In this document: piece by piece, positions 9,045 through 18,400 of the stretch
Layout of the letters: every line of letters starts with the position of its first letter
Numbering within the stretch: position 1 is the stretch's first letter
Assembly: GCF_001693275.1 (NCBI RefSeq)
Contig: NZ_CP016477.1
Span: 1,178,001-1,242,000, forward strand
Origin: Picosynechococcus sp. PCC 7117
GTDB taxonomy: Bacteria; Cyanobacteriota; Cyanobacteriia; Cyanobacteriales; MRBY01
Length of the DNA: 64,000 nucleotides
Reading direction: 5' to 3'
Notes under the pieces: generated by a model
What the model was told of the DNA's origin: nothing
What the model saw: only the letters and a program-made list of their open reading frames with translations
Database searches by the model: none
Program-made: the position numbers and the translations under genes

Positions 9045-9572
9045 TTATTTCAGGTCTAGGAGCCCCTGTTCCTTGAGCTTGGGCTGAAAGCGGAGGTCAA
9101 TTTTGAGGCCCCGCCCGATTAGGTATTCTTTGATGGTTGCTTCCCGCTGGCGAGCATAGTTTTTCAGGTGTTTGACCATTTCTAATTCGGTGCTTTGTTG
9201 AAGGGCTTCCCGTTCTGCTGGGGGCAAATCTTCTTTAATGTCGATGGGTTGCGTCCAGAGGGATTCTGCCTCGCCGTTGCCAGTGGGCACGGTGCCATTT
9301 TCTGCCAGCCAAGCAGCCCGCATTTCTTCTAGGAGAGTCCGGCTGGGGCGATCGCACTGGAAAATTTTCACCCAATGGCATTGTTCCGGACAACGAATAA
9401 GGTGCTGCTGCAAGCTTTTGGACACATCACGGGAATAACCGACATAGCAGAGGGTCTGACTCCCATCGAAGATCCCATAGAGGCCAATCTTGCCCCCCAG
9501 GGTCGGGGCGATCGCCCCGTCAGCATCGATATAGGGCAAAAAGTCTAACTCAGTGAGTTTGGGCAAAGACAT
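9045..9572 (-). CDS. GIY-YIG nuclease-superfamily protein
   Basis: Starting at the ATG 9572 (MSLPKLTELDFLPYID) the product is 175 residues. It has a GIY-YIG core: KIGLYGIFDG for the GIY strand, LCYVGYSRDV for the YIG strand with the following Arg, and an acidic residue in AAWLAENGT. The C-terminal half is a charged helical region (ERE...KEYLIGRGLKID). A nuclease activity is plausible from the family but no partner or target is evident. A longer upstream frame to 9695 runs into the divergent DUF58 gene start and looks non-coding. Confidence 0.75.
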   Translation of the reverse strand: MSLPKLTELDFLPYIDADGAIAPTLGGKIGLYGIFDGSQTLCYVGYSRDVSKSLQQHLIRCPEQCHWVKIFQCDRPSRTLLEEMRAAWLAENGTVPTGNGEAESLWTQPIDIKEDLPPAEREALQQSTELEMVKHLKNYARQREATIKEYLIGRGLKIDLRFQPKLKEQGLLDLK

Positions 9573-9677
9573 AGACAATTGGGAACAATGGAAAGGGGCA
9601 TTACTATTGATCCTAGGTAAGGCCGTCCCCCGGCGAGGGGCGATCGTAAACATCCTTAATGGTTTTCTCTTCAACCT

Positions 9678-10844
9678 ATGGCACAACCGCAGCATAATTT
9701 TTACCTCAGCCTCGAACGACGTTGGGTCGCTCCCGCCTATGGGGGTGGCATTTTATTTGTCATTGCCCTCTGTTTTTTTGGGGCCGCCACAAATACGATG
9801 GCGGGCTGGCTATATGTCCTCAGCGGTACGATCCTCGCCATTTTATGTTTAGGGGCAATCCTGCCAGTGCGAGCCTTGAGGCAACTTGAAATTCGGCGAT
9901 CGCCCACGGCCCCGGTTAGCGTTGGGGAAGTTTTAAGCCTCCATCTAACCCTGACCAATGACAGTAAAAACGCCAAAACCCTCATTGCTGTCACAGATCA
10001 AATTTCGTCTGGCTTGGGGGCACCCCGGCGGACAGTCCTAGAAACCCTCGCACCCCAGGAAAGTTTAGATTGGGTCTACGAGCTTGACGCCCAAAAACGT
10101 GGTGTATTTCAGTGGGAGGGAGTCGAGTTGCGCACCGCAAACCCCTTGGGCTTGTTTTGGTGTCGGCGGCGGCGTTCAGTACCGGGCCGCGTTGTGGTTT
10201 ATCCGCAAATTTTCCCCCTGAGTAGTTGCCCGATCATTGACCACATCGGCAGCGAAGATAGCACCAAATTTCAGAGTGAAAATCTCTATCAAAACGCCAC
10301 CGAAGGGATGACGAAGGCAATTCGGAACTACCGGATGGGCGACCCAATGCGGTTGATCCACTGGCGCAGCAGTGCCCGTTTTGGGGAATTCAAGGTACGA
10401 GAACTAGAAATCACCACGGGCGGCGAAGAACTGATTATTTGTTTGGATCATCATTTTACTTGGGAGGCCGATAGCTTTGAACAGGCGGCCAGTGCAGCGG
10501 CGTCTCTCTATTTTTATGCCCGGCGATCGCAATTGAATGTGAAATTTTGGACAGCCCAGAGTGGTCTGCTCAACAGCCGCGCGACGATCCTCGAAGCCCT
10601 CGCCCGGATTAATCCTGAGCCATTGGGAGAAAATACGTCTCTATCCCGCCCGGAAGGTTCATTATTGTGGTTAACCCAAAACCCCCAAACGCTCCTGGAG
10701 TTAAACCCCGGCAACCGCTGGCTCTTTTTCCAAGGAGCGCCTGAACAGACGGTGAATGGGGGCCATTGTCCAGGTCTCATCATTAATCCCATCGATCCCC
10801 TACCCCAACAGTTGCAACGGCAAAGCGATCGCCTTTTGTCCTAG
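9678..10844 (+). CDS. DUF58 domain membrane protein
   Basis: The 388-residue protein begins with two adjacent transmembrane segments (GILFVIALCFFGAATN and GWLYVLSGTILAILCLGAIL). A long beta-rich region follows, then the DUF58 core with YRMGDPMRLIHWRSSARFGE and the von Willebrand A-like strand GEELIICLDHHF. DUF58 proteins are often encoded beside MoxR AAA ATPases and are thought to help assemble or mature membrane complexes. No moxR is visible here. It is transcribed divergently from the GIY-YIG gene, 105 bp apart, and is followed by argJ after about 110 bp. Confidence 0.85.
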   Translation: MAQPQHNFYLSLERRWVAPAYGGGILFVIALCFFGAATNTMAGWLYVLSGTILAILCLGAILPVRALRQLEIRRSPTAPVSVGEVLSLHLTLTNDSKNAKTLIAVTDQISSGLGAPRRTVLETLAPQESLDWVYELDAQKRGVFQWEGVELRTANPLGLFWCRRRRSVPGRVVVYPQIFPLSSCPIIDHIGSEDSTKFQSENLYQNATEGMTKAIRNYRMGDPMRLIHWRSSARFGEFKVRELEITTGGEELIICLDHHFTWEADSFEQAASAAASLYFYARRSQLNVKFWTAQSGLLNSRATILEALARINPEPLGENTSLSRPEGSLLWLTQNPQTLLELNPGNRWLFFQGAPEQTVNGGHCPGLIINPIDPLPQQLQRQSDRLLS

Positions 10845-10955
10845 GGTAATCCCAAGCAAACCAGGGCAGCGTGAGCAATTCTCCACAATTGCCGCGAAAA
10901 ATCCCGGAGGCCCCCTGTATAATGGCTTGCAACCCATCTAGCGTTGACGAAAACC

Positions 10956-12200
10956 ATGGCAAATTGGCACAAAATTTCTGGCAGTGTGACGGCTCCCAAG
11001 GGCTTCCGGGCCGCAGGGATCACCGCCGGACTCAAACCTTCGGGGGCACCAGACCTGGCGCTGATTGTTTCTGACACCGAAGCGATTACCGCCGGGGTGT
11101 TTACCCAGTCAGAAGTGCGCGCCGCCTGTGTCGATTATTGCCGTCAACGCCTCCAGGAAAAACCCAGCAGTCGGGCGATTTTGTGTAACTCCGGGCAAGC
11201 CAATGCCGCCACGGGTGAAGCCGGTTGGCAAGATGCGATCCAGTCGGCCCAGTGGTTAGGCAAAGCCCTCAATGTCCCCCCAGGAAGTATTTTGCTGGCC
11301 TCCACAGGGGTGATCGGTCAACGGATCAAGATGGCTGCCCTAGAAACGGGAATCCCCCAGGTGGTATTTGCCCTTTCCCCAGAGGGAGGCGATGCAGCAG
11401 CCCAGGCGATTATGACCACGGATCTTGTGCCAAAGGCGATCGCCCTAGAAACAGAAATTGAAGGGCGGCCTGTGCGGATCGGCGGCATTTGTAAAGGCTC
11501 CGGGATGATCCACCCCGACATGGCAACAATGCTGGGCTTTATCACCTGTGATGCGGCGGTTTCGACACCACTGTGGCAAGGGATGTTGAGCCGGGCCGTG
11601 GCCAAAAGTTTTAATCAAATCACCGTCGATGGCGACACCAGCACCAACGATTGCGTTATTGCCCTGGCCAATGGTCAGTCCCGCACCACGGCGATCACCG
11701 ATCCCCAGTCCAAAAGTGCCCAACAACTAGAAGCCATGCTCACGGAAGTATGCCAGTATCTCGCCAAGTGCATCGCCAGAGATGGGGAAGGGGCCACCTG
11801 TTTAATGGAAATTCAAGTGTCTGGCACCGTAGATGATCAAGCGGCCCGGAAAATTGCTCGCACCATTGCCGGATCATCCTTGGTGAAATCAGCGATTTTT
11901 GGGCGAGATCCCAACTGGGGCCGCATTGCCGCCGCCGCTGGTCGGGCCGGGGTGACCTTTAACCAGGAAGATCTGCAAATTTCCCTGGGGGATTTTCAGC
12001 TCATGGACCAGGGGCAACCTCTTTCTTTTGATCGGGCAGCAGCCAGTCAATACCTCGTGGATCGTGCTGCCGGGGCCTATCTCACAGACGATACGGTGTT
12101 GATTGCTGTTTGCGTGGGCAATGGTTCTGGTAAAGGTACGGCCTGGGGCTGTGACCTCAGCTATGACTATGTGCGCATTAACGCCGAATATACGACCTAA
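10956..12200 (+). CDS. argJ: Arginine biosynthesis bifunctional protein ArgJ
   Basis: ArgJ (ornithine acetyltransferase) moves the acetyl group from N-acetylornithine to glutamate and can also use acetyl-CoA, running the cyclic arginine pathway. From the ATG at 10956 the product has 414 residues; a TTG four codons earlier is the alternative. The autocleavage site is clear in IHPDMATMLGF, with Thr191 as the new N-terminal nucleophile of the beta chain. NWGRIAAAAGRAG and the ending RINAEYTT are typical. Its TAA stop at 12198-12200 overlaps the stop of the convergent sppA gene. Confidence 0.95.
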   Translation: MANWHKISGSVTAPKGFRAAGITAGLKPSGAPDLALIVSDTEAITAGVFTQSEVRAACVDYCRQRLQEKPSSRAILCNSGQANAATGEAGWQDAIQSAQWLGKALNVPPGSILLASTGVIGQRIKMAALETGIPQVVFALSPEGGDAAAQAIMTTDLVPKAIALETEIEGRPVRIGGICKGSGMIHPDMATMLGFITCDAAVSTPLWQGMLSRAVAKSFNQITVDGDTSTNDCVIALANGQSRTTAITDPQSKSAQQLEAMLTEVCQYLAKCIARDGEGATCLMEIQVSGTVDDQAARKIARTIAGSSLVKSAIFGRDPNWGRIAAAAGRAGVTFNQEDLQISLGDFQLMDQGQPLSFDRAAASQYLVDRAAGAYLTDDTVLIAVCVGNGSGKGTAWGCDLSYDYVRINAEYTT

Positions 12201-13981
12201 TCGATCTGGGGTTGCCAGGGCATGAGGGCATAGACCTGCTTGGGATCATTAAGCGATCGCCACAGTTTGATGCTGGCCTGGAGCCGGAGCCATTCTTGGG
12301 AAAGGGGATCGCTCGCTTCGATCTGAGCCCCAAATAGATTACTAAAAATTTCTTCTTCCCAGGTTTGGGGTCGGGGATATTCCTTAACGGTAAAATCTTC
12401 CCCTAATTCTGCGGTATCCACGGCATAGGCGATCGCCGCCGATAGCCCCCCCAATTCATCCACGAGCCGAATCACCTGGGCATCTTCCCCAGACCAGACC
12501 CGTCCCTGGGCAATTTGGCGCACCTCAGCTTCCGTAAGACCCCGCGCCGCACTGACCCGGTCTAAAAATTTGCCGTAAATATCATTGACAAAATTTTGAA
12601 AAATCGCCATTTCCGCTTCGGTTTTCGGGCGAGACGCCGTGCCTAAATTCGCCAGTTCCCCCGTTTGGACGCTATCCCAGGTGAGGCCATTATTATTACC
12701 AATGGTTTGGATATTGGGCAAAATGCCAAACACCCCAATCGAACCGGTAATGGTATTGGGCTGGGCAAAAATGCGATCGCTTTCGGTGGCAATCCAATAG
12801 CCCCCAGAAGCCGCCAGATCCCCCATGGAGACAATCACGGGCTTGTCCGCTTCACGGATCAGTTTTAGTTCCCGCAGGATAATTTCTGAGGCGATCGCAC
12901 TCCCCCCAGGACTATTAATCCGCAGCACAACGGCTTTGACCTCAGGATCCTGACGCAACTCCCGCAGTTGTCGCGAGAGGGAATCCCCGCCAATGGTGTC
13001 CGGCGTCCCTTCCCCACCGACGATATTACCCTCGGCATAGACCACCGCCACGGTATTTTCTGAGGTGACTCCGATCTGGGCTAAATCCTGTTCCAGGCTG
13101 TAATCAGCTAGATCTATCTGGGGTAAATCTTCATCCAGTTCTGTGCCCGTAAAGGTTTTGAGTTCCGCCAGAATTTCATCAAAATAAGCCAGACGCGTCA
13201 CCAATTGCTCCTGTTGGGCCACCTCTGGCAAAAGAATCCCCTGGGTGTCGGCCAGGCTCTGGGGCAGGGTTGTGGCAAAGGGGCGATCGCCAGCCACCGT
13301 ATCTTTAAAATCTGTCCAGAGATCACTGAGCAGGGCCTCGGTTTGTTGGCGATTTTCTGGACTGAATTCTTCTTGGGTAAAGGGTTCTACCGCACTTTTA
13401 TAATCACCAACCCGCACCACCTGCACCCCAATCCCATATTGATCCAAGGCTCCCTTAAAGAAAAGCTGCTCACTACCTAAACCGTTCATTTCCACAACCC
13501 CCAGAGGATTGAGCCAAATTTCATCAGCCAAGGAACTCAGGTAATATTCCCGCTCCGTCATTTCCACATCGTAGGCGTAGATTTTCTTCCCTGCGGCTTT
13601 AAAGTCCTGGAGAGCTTGGCGCACTTCCCGCAGTGTGGCATAACCATTCAAGCTATTTTGGCGACCATCGAGGAATAGACCCGTAATTTTGTCATCCTCG
13701 GCGGCGGCGCGGATACTTTCAGTGACATCCCGCAAACTAAGGGTTTCGGGAAAATCCCCGGCAATGACATTCCCAATGGAACTAGAGGGATCTCGGTCTT
13801 GGATGATCGTGCCCATATTGAAGATCAAAATACTGTTTTCCTTGGGCCTGCCGCCGCCTTCTTGGGCAGAGAAGAGGGCAATCAGGGCAATAAACGCCGA
13901 TAAAGAGAGGGTCGATAAAAGGCTGAGGGCAATCAGGGTACCGAGGCAACTGCTAAAAACCTGTTTAAAAAAATCTTTCAT
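12197..13981 (-). CDS. sppA: Signal peptide peptidase SppA, long (67K) type
   Basis: The ATG at 13981 gives 594 residues with one N-terminal membrane anchor (about residues 11-38). The frame continues upstream to 14215 but that part lies within fni. Two tandem S49 domains are present. The N-terminal domain carries the general-base Lys in VGDYKSAVEPF. The C-terminal domain carries the nucleophile Ser in MGDLAASGGYWIA and the oxyanion region RINSPGGSAIASE. SppA digests leftover signal peptides in the membrane; in cyanobacteria a homologue has been linked to light acclimation. It is 37 bp downstream of fni, probably one transcript. Confidence 0.93.
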   Translation of the reverse strand: MKDFFKQVFSSCLGTLIALSLLSTLSLSAFIALIALFSAQEGGGRPKENSILIFNMGTIIQDRDPSSSIGNVIAGDFPETLSLRDVTESIRAAAEDDKITGLFLDGRQNSLNGYATLREVRQALQDFKAAGKKIYAYDVEMTEREYYLSSLADEIWLNPLGVVEMNGLGSEQLFFKGALDQYGIGVQVVRVGDYKSAVEPFTQEEFSPENRQQTEALLSDLWTDFKDTVAGDRPFATTLPQSLADTQGILLPEVAQQEQLVTRLAYFDEILAELKTFTGTELDEDLPQIDLADYSLEQDLAQIGVTSENTVAVVYAEGNIVGGEGTPDTIGGDSLSRQLRELRQDPEVKAVVLRINSPGGSAIASEIILRELKLIREADKPVIVSMGDLAASGGYWIATESDRIFAQPNTITGSIGVFGILPNIQTIGNNNGLTWDSVQTGELANLGTASRPKTEAEMAIFQNFVNDIYGKFLDRVSAARGLTEAEVRQIAQGRVWSGEDAQVIRLVDELGGLSAAIAYAVDTAELGEDFTVKEYPRPQTWEEEIFSNLFGAQIEASDPLSQEWLRLQASIKLWRSLNDPKQVYALMPWQPQID

Positions 13982-14018
13982 GGTTGAGGCATTCGGGAGA
14001 GAGGTCTTAGTTTTTACC

Positions 14019-15047
14019 TTAGAACTTGTGCAGGCAATTCGCCCGTTGCAGTTGCTGAAAATTAGCATTGCCCGTACAAAACAATACTGTCCGCAATTCC
14101 AGTAGCAGCAGTTCGACCCACTCGGCCAAAGCCTCTGGGGATTCACTCGCCGCCTTGAGAAAGGGTTGGGCATAGCCCACGAGGTCAGCTCCCAGGGCGA
14201 TCGCCTTGGCCCCATCTAAACCGTTCCGCAGGCCCCCAGAAGCAATGAGGGGAATTTCAGGATCGTAATGGGCGATCGCCGCGAGACAGTCCGCCGTGGG
14301 AATCCCCCAATCACCAAAAGTTTGCCCTAGATTGCGCAAGAGTTGGTTTGGCGATCGCGCCGCTTCTACCTTGGCCCAGGAAGTGCCGCCCGCCCCAGCC
14401 ACATCAATCACCTGCACCCCCACGTCCCGGAGGCGTTGCACCATTTTGACGGAGATCCCATTGCCTACTTCTTTGGCGATCACAGGTACGGGCAGTTGGT
14501 GACAGACCTGTTCAATTTTGTCCAATAGCCCCTTAAAATTCGTGTCCCCCTGGGGTTGGATACATTCCTGGAGGGGGTTGAGATGGAGAATTAGCGCATC
14601 AGCTTCGAGCAAATCAACAATTCTGCGGCATTCCTCTACGCCATACCCATAATTGAGCTGCACTGCCCCGATATTTGCAAACAGGAGAGCATCTGGGGCT
14701 TTTTGACGAACTGCAAAAGTAGCCGCCACCTCTGGTTTTTCGAGGGCGACCCGTTGGGAACCGACTCCCATGGCGAGGCGATGGGTTTGGGCAACTTCTG
14801 CCAAGCGAAAGTTAATCTGTTGGGCCTGGGCTGTGCCGCCGGTCATCGAAGAAATCAGAATCGGTGCACCGAGGCTTTTCCCTAAAAAGGAGGTACTCAA
14901 GTCAATGTCGGCGCAGTCCAATTCAGGCAGACAGCAGTGCTCAAAACGGTACCGTTCAAAACCGGCGCGATTGTGGCGAAATTGGACATCTTCTTCGAGA
15001 CAGATGCGGATATGGTCGGCTTTGCGAACTTGGGTGCTGTCAGTCAT
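14019..15047 (-). CDS. fni: Isopentenyl-diphosphate delta-isomerase, type II (FMN)
   Basis: The 342-residue flavoenzyme interconverts IPP and DMAPP, balancing the two MEP-pathway products. Recognisable pieces are the opening [49 protein letters not shown] with the active-site Gln, [11 protein letters not shown] and the FMN-phosphate site [20 protein letters not shown]. Type II enzymes need FMN and NADPH and are usual in cyanobacteria. dxs and ispF are also in this window but far away. The ATG at 15047 matches the family start. Confidence 0.95.
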   Translation of the reverse strand: MTDSTQVRKADHIRICLEEDVQFRHNRAGFERYRFEHCCLPELDCADIDLSTSFLGKSLGAPILISSMTGGTAQAQQINFRLAEVAQTHRLAMGVGSQRVALEKPEVAATFAVRQKAPDALLFANIGAVQLNYGYGVEECRRIVDLLEADALILHLNPLQECIQPQGDTNFKGLLDKIEQVCHQLPVPVIAKEVGNGISVKMVQRLRDVGVQVIDVAGAGGTSWAKVEAARSPNQLLRNLGQTFGDWGIPTADCLAAIAHYDPEIPLIASGGLRNGLDGAKAIALGADLVGYAQPFLKAASESPEALAEWVELLLLELRTVLFCTGNANFQQLQRANCLHKF

Positions 15048-15234
15048 GGGTTAGGCAAGGTTTAAGCTCCCAAAATTGTACAGAATCCCCTCTGGGTTCT
15101 CGGCATTCGTCAATGGATTGCAATATTTCAAGCCTCCAGGGCGGTTGTGTCCGGCTCATTTATATCCAAAAACAAAGGTAAAATCAGCCTAAACTTTCGC
15201 GTATTTCTTCGCCAGAGACCAACGATTATTCCTG

Positions 15235-16134
15235 ATGAATGCCAATTTTCTGACTGCGGTGCTACTTCCCCTGGCTCTTTTCGTGATTATGCTGGGCATG
15301 GGTCTGGGCTTGACCCCTACGGATTTTAAACGGGTCTTGGTTGAACCTAGGGGGGTGATTGTCGGGGCGATCGCCCAATTGTTACTGCTGCCCTTGGTGG
15401 GCTTTGGCCTCGCAAATTTGTTTCCCCTCACCCCGGAATTGGCTGTGGGGGTAATGGTACTAGCGGCCTGTCCTGGGGGATCAACGTCTAATCTAATTAC
15501 CTATCTCGTGCGGGGGAATGTGGCCCTTTCGATTACCCTCACGGCGGTCAGCAGCTTGATCACAGTTTTTACCATTCCCCTGGTGATTAATGGGGCAATG
15601 CAATATTTTCTGGGGGCCAGCGCCACCCTCCAATTGCCATTCCTCAAAACGGTGATCCAAATTGCGGTGATTACCCTGATTCCCATTGGGATTGGCATGA
15701 CGCTCCATCGTTACGCCCCGAAATTTGCGGCCACGGTCGAGGGCTATGTGAAATGGTTATCGCTCTTTTTCTTGGGTTTGGTCATTGCGGGTTTGCTGTT
15801 GGCAGAGCGGGCCAATGTGGTGAGTTTCTTCCTCCAGGTGGGCTGGGTAATGTTGGCGCTCAATGTGATTATGATGTTTCTGGGTTATGCGATCGCCCTC
15901 GGCACGAAGCTGGATGGCCCCAGTGCGAAGTCCATTAGTGTAGAAGTGGGGATTCAAAACGGCACCTTGGCGATCGCCATTGCCAGTACACCGACCCTTT
16001 TAAATGCGCCAACAATGGCGATCCCGGCCGCGATTTATTCTTTGCTAATGTTTATTACCAGTGCGGCCTTTGGTTGGTTTATTCATTCCCAAACCCGGTC
16101 GCCAAGGCCAACGGAGAAGGATTCTCGTCCCTAA
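15235..16134 (+). CDS. Bile acid:sodium symporter (BASS) family transporter
   Basis: The 299-residue polytopic protein has about nine or ten hydrophobic segments. It carries the BASS signatures ACPGGSTSNLITYLVRG (the Na+-binding crossover region) and VEVGIQNGTLAIAIA in the second repeat. Plant and bacterial relatives carry pyruvate, 2-keto acids or other organic anions with Na+, so the substrate cannot be fixed. An alternative start upstream is unlikely, since MNANFLTAVLLPLALFV leads directly into helix 1. It is followed after 113 bp by an SSS-family Na+ symporter on the same strand. Confidence 0.88.
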   Translation: MNANFLTAVLLPLALFVIMLGMGLGLTPTDFKRVLVEPRGVIVGAIAQLLLLPLVGFGLANLFPLTPELAVGVMVLAACPGGSTSNLITYLVRGNVALSITLTAVSSLITVFTIPLVINGAMQYFLGASATLQLPFLKTVIQIAVITLIPIGIGMTLHRYAPKFAATVEGYVKWLSLFFLGLVIAGLLLAERANVVSFFLQVGWVMLALNVIMMFLGYAIALGTKLDGPSAKSISVEVGIQNGTLAIAIASTPTLLNAPTMAIPAAIYSLLMFITSAAFGWFIHSQTRSPRPTEKDSRP

Positions 16135-16247
16135 AAAATATTTTGTTACAAGAACATAGAGCCAAGGCAACCAATCAATACAATGGTTCAAGTCTGCTTG
16201 GCTCCTTCGTCATGGGGCTGACTAACGAATTGTGAGGTGTAACAACA

Positions 16248-17789
16248 ATGGGTGTAATTGACTGGGCGATTGTGGCGATCTATGGCTTGATTGTCATTGC
16301 CATCGGCGTCATCGCCAGCCGCAAACAAACCAACACGGACGAGTATTTTCGGGGCGCCCGGCAAATCCCCTGGTGGGCGATCGCCTTTTCGATCATCGCC
16401 ACCTCCTTTTCTGCTGCCTCACTCTTGGGGGGGCCAGGGGAAGGCTATACCAATGGCTTTCTATACCTCCAACTCCAACTGGGCGATCTCCTTGGTTATG
16501 GCCTCGTGATCGCCCTGCTCCTCCCCTTTTTTGTACGGCTGAACCTCACTACCGCCTACGAGTACCTCGAAAAACGCTTCGATGCCAAAACCCGTTCCCT
16601 CGGCTCCCTCTGCTTCTTGCTGTTTGTCATTGCCCGGCTAGGGGGATTGCTCTATGCTGCTTCCCTCGTGGTTGCCACGGTGACAGGGATGCCCACAGGC
16701 ATCGCCATTCTCTTGGTGGGACTCGTCTCAATTGCCTACACCGTCGCTGGGGGCATTACCGCCGTCGTTTGGACAGATGTGTTGCAGTTTGCAATGATTT
16801 TTGTCGGGATTGGTGCAGGGATCTGGACTGCCGTGAATGGGGTTCCTGGCGGCTTTGGGGAGCTATGGCAAGTGGCAGCGGCCAATGATAAGCTTGCAGT
16901 TTTTAATTTTTCCTGGGATCCAGGCTCCATCCGGTCTTTACCGACAGCTCTCTTTGCCTACGGGATTCTTGCCTTTGCCGTAGCTGGCACCAATCAGCAA
17001 TCTGTACAGCGTTATGTTTCCTGCGCCGACGAAACTTCAGCCCGCAAAGCGATTTTACTCGGTTGGTTTTCCGGTCTTGTGGGAGTAGCGGCGACGCTTT
17101 TACTAGGGGTGCTGCTATTTGGGTTTTACAGCATTAATGGGGGTTTACCCGCCGAAGTGCCCGCCGACGGTATTTTGTCCCACTTCATTATCAATCAAGT
17201 ACCCCCAGGGGCTTCTGGCTTTTTGGTAGCGGCCATTTTTGCAGCAGCGATGTCTTCCATTGACTCGGCCCTCCATTCCCTCGCGACTTGCATTACTGTC
17301 GATTTCTATGACCGCTACCGTCAACCTAAAGCCAGCGAAAAACAATCTCTACGCATTGCACAGATCCTGATCGTGATTTGGGGCCTAGTGGGCATTGGGG
17401 CGGCATTTTATGTGGCCTCAACGGGGAAAGATTTACTGGAATTTCTGGTGAGCTATACCACCATGTTCCTGGGGCCATTGCTCGGTATTTTCTTGATGGG
17501 GGTTTTGTGTCCTCGGGTCAACGGTACGGGCGCTTTTTATGGGACGGTGGCCGCAGTCATTTTGGTGATTATTGGCTCGAATGCGGGGTGGCTGACCTTC
17601 CCTGGTATTTGGCGATCGGCGATCACGGCTCCCCTGGGGATTTTGCTGGGCTATGGGATCTCCCTGCTGGGTCAAATTCCGCCCCGGCGATCGCTACAGG
17701 GGCTCACCCTCTGGAGCCAAACCCAAGGGACTAAACCCCTAGGAAGACCGGGCCTAGAGGAAGATGTTTCTCGCTATGAGGATTATTAG
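16248..17789 (+). CDS. Sodium:solute symporter (SSS) family transporter
   Basis: The 513-residue protein has about 13 membrane segments. It shows SSS-family features: helix-1 MGVIDWAIVAIYGLIVIAIG, RQIPWWAIAFSIIATSFSAAS (unwound helix region), YTVAGGITAVVWTDVLQF, AGTNQQSVQRYVS and AAIFAAAMSSIDSALHSLAT, the last holding the Na2-site serines. It should import a small solute with Na+; the substrate is not evident. The ATG at 16248 is preceded by TGTGAGGTGTAACAACA with a GAGG-type ribosome site. Confidence 0.9.
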   Translation: MGVIDWAIVAIYGLIVIAIGVIASRKQTNTDEYFRGARQIPWWAIAFSIIATSFSAASLLGGPGEGYTNGFLYLQLQLGDLLGYGLVIALLLPFFVRLNLTTAYEYLEKRFDAKTRSLGSLCFLLFVIARLGGLLYAASLVVATVTGMPTGIAILLVGLVSIAYTVAGGITAVVWTDVLQFAMIFVGIGAGIWTAVNGVPGGFGELWQVAAANDKLAVFNFSWDPGSIRSLPTALFAYGILAFAVAGTNQQSVQRYVSCADETSARKAILLGWFSGLVGVAATLLLGVLLFGFYSINGGLPAEVPADGILSHFIINQVPPGASGFLVAAIFAAAMSSIDSALHSLATCITVDFYDRYRQPKASEKQSLRIAQILIVIWGLVGIGAAFYVASTGKDLLEFLVSYTTMFLGPLLGIFLMGVLCPRVNGTGAFYGTVAAVILVIIGSNAGWLTFPGIWRSAITAPLGILLGYGISLLGQIPPRRSLQGLTLWSQTQGTKPLGRPGLEEDVSRYEDY

Positions 17790-17926
17790 GCATTTGTATC
17801 GATAGGCCGAGAGTAGGTTCAAATGGCACGTTGCAACACGGATCCGCCCAAAAGTTTAACGACAGGTGCCAGGGGAATCCGATATAATTTTTTGGCAAGT
17901 TCAATCCATCTCAAGATCGTAAAACC

Positions 17927-18400
17927 ATGGCACTTCTGACCACCGGCAAAAGCTTCATTCGCACCGTAGAAAAGTCTGGCGCAGTTGCAGTCTATGCTCC
18001 CCTTGAGGGTGGTTTTGAAGGCCGCTATGTGCGCCGTTTACGTTGCTCTGGTTATTCAGTGGTCAATTTGACGGCGCGGGGTTTGGGAGATGTGGCGGCC
18101 TATTTAACGCAATACCACGGGATTCGCCCCCCCCACCTGGGTAAAAAAGATATTGCTGGCAGTGGCGCGGCGGTGGGTCTCCGGTATTATGTGCCGGGAA
18201 TTGCGAGCTACCAATTGGAAAATCTCCCCCAAAAGAGCAAAGGGATTATTCTCTGGATCATTGAAGGGTTTGTGCTTTCTCGCCAGGAACAGGAATACCT
18301 TGTGAGCCTGGCTCAGGAAAATCCTCAGATTAAAGTGGTTGTGGAAATGGGTGGCGATCGCCAATTTTCCTTTAAGCCCCTGGCTGACCTCTTGGTTTAG
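17927..18400 (+). CDS. ndhN: NAD(P)H-quinone oxidoreductase subunit N
   Basis: The 157-residue protein is the cyanobacterial/chloroplast NDH-1 subunit NdhN, a peripheral subunit with no bacterial complex I counterpart, near the ferredoxin-accepting arm. Family-typical stretches are MALLTTGKSFIRTVEKSGA, GGFEGRYVRRLRCSGYSV, LTARGLGDVAAYLTQYHG and the ending FKPLADLLV. NDH-1 serves respiration and cyclic electron flow around photosystem I. It stands apart from other ndh genes, as is normal. Its TAG stop directly abuts the stop of the convergent MFS gene with no intervening base. Confidence 0.95.
   Translation: MALLTTGKSFIRTVEKSGAVAVYAPLEGGFEGRYVRRLRCSGYSVVNLTARGLGDVAAYLTQYHGIRPPHLGKKDIAGSGAAVGLRYYVPGIASYQLENLPQKSKGIILWIIEGFVLSRQEQEYLVSLAQENPQIKVVVEMGGDRQFSFKPLADLLV

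Noticed and set aside
14019-14215. N-terminal extension of sppA into fni
   Set aside because: The extension overlaps fni and lacks any SppA feature; the ATG at 13981 leads directly into the membrane anchor.
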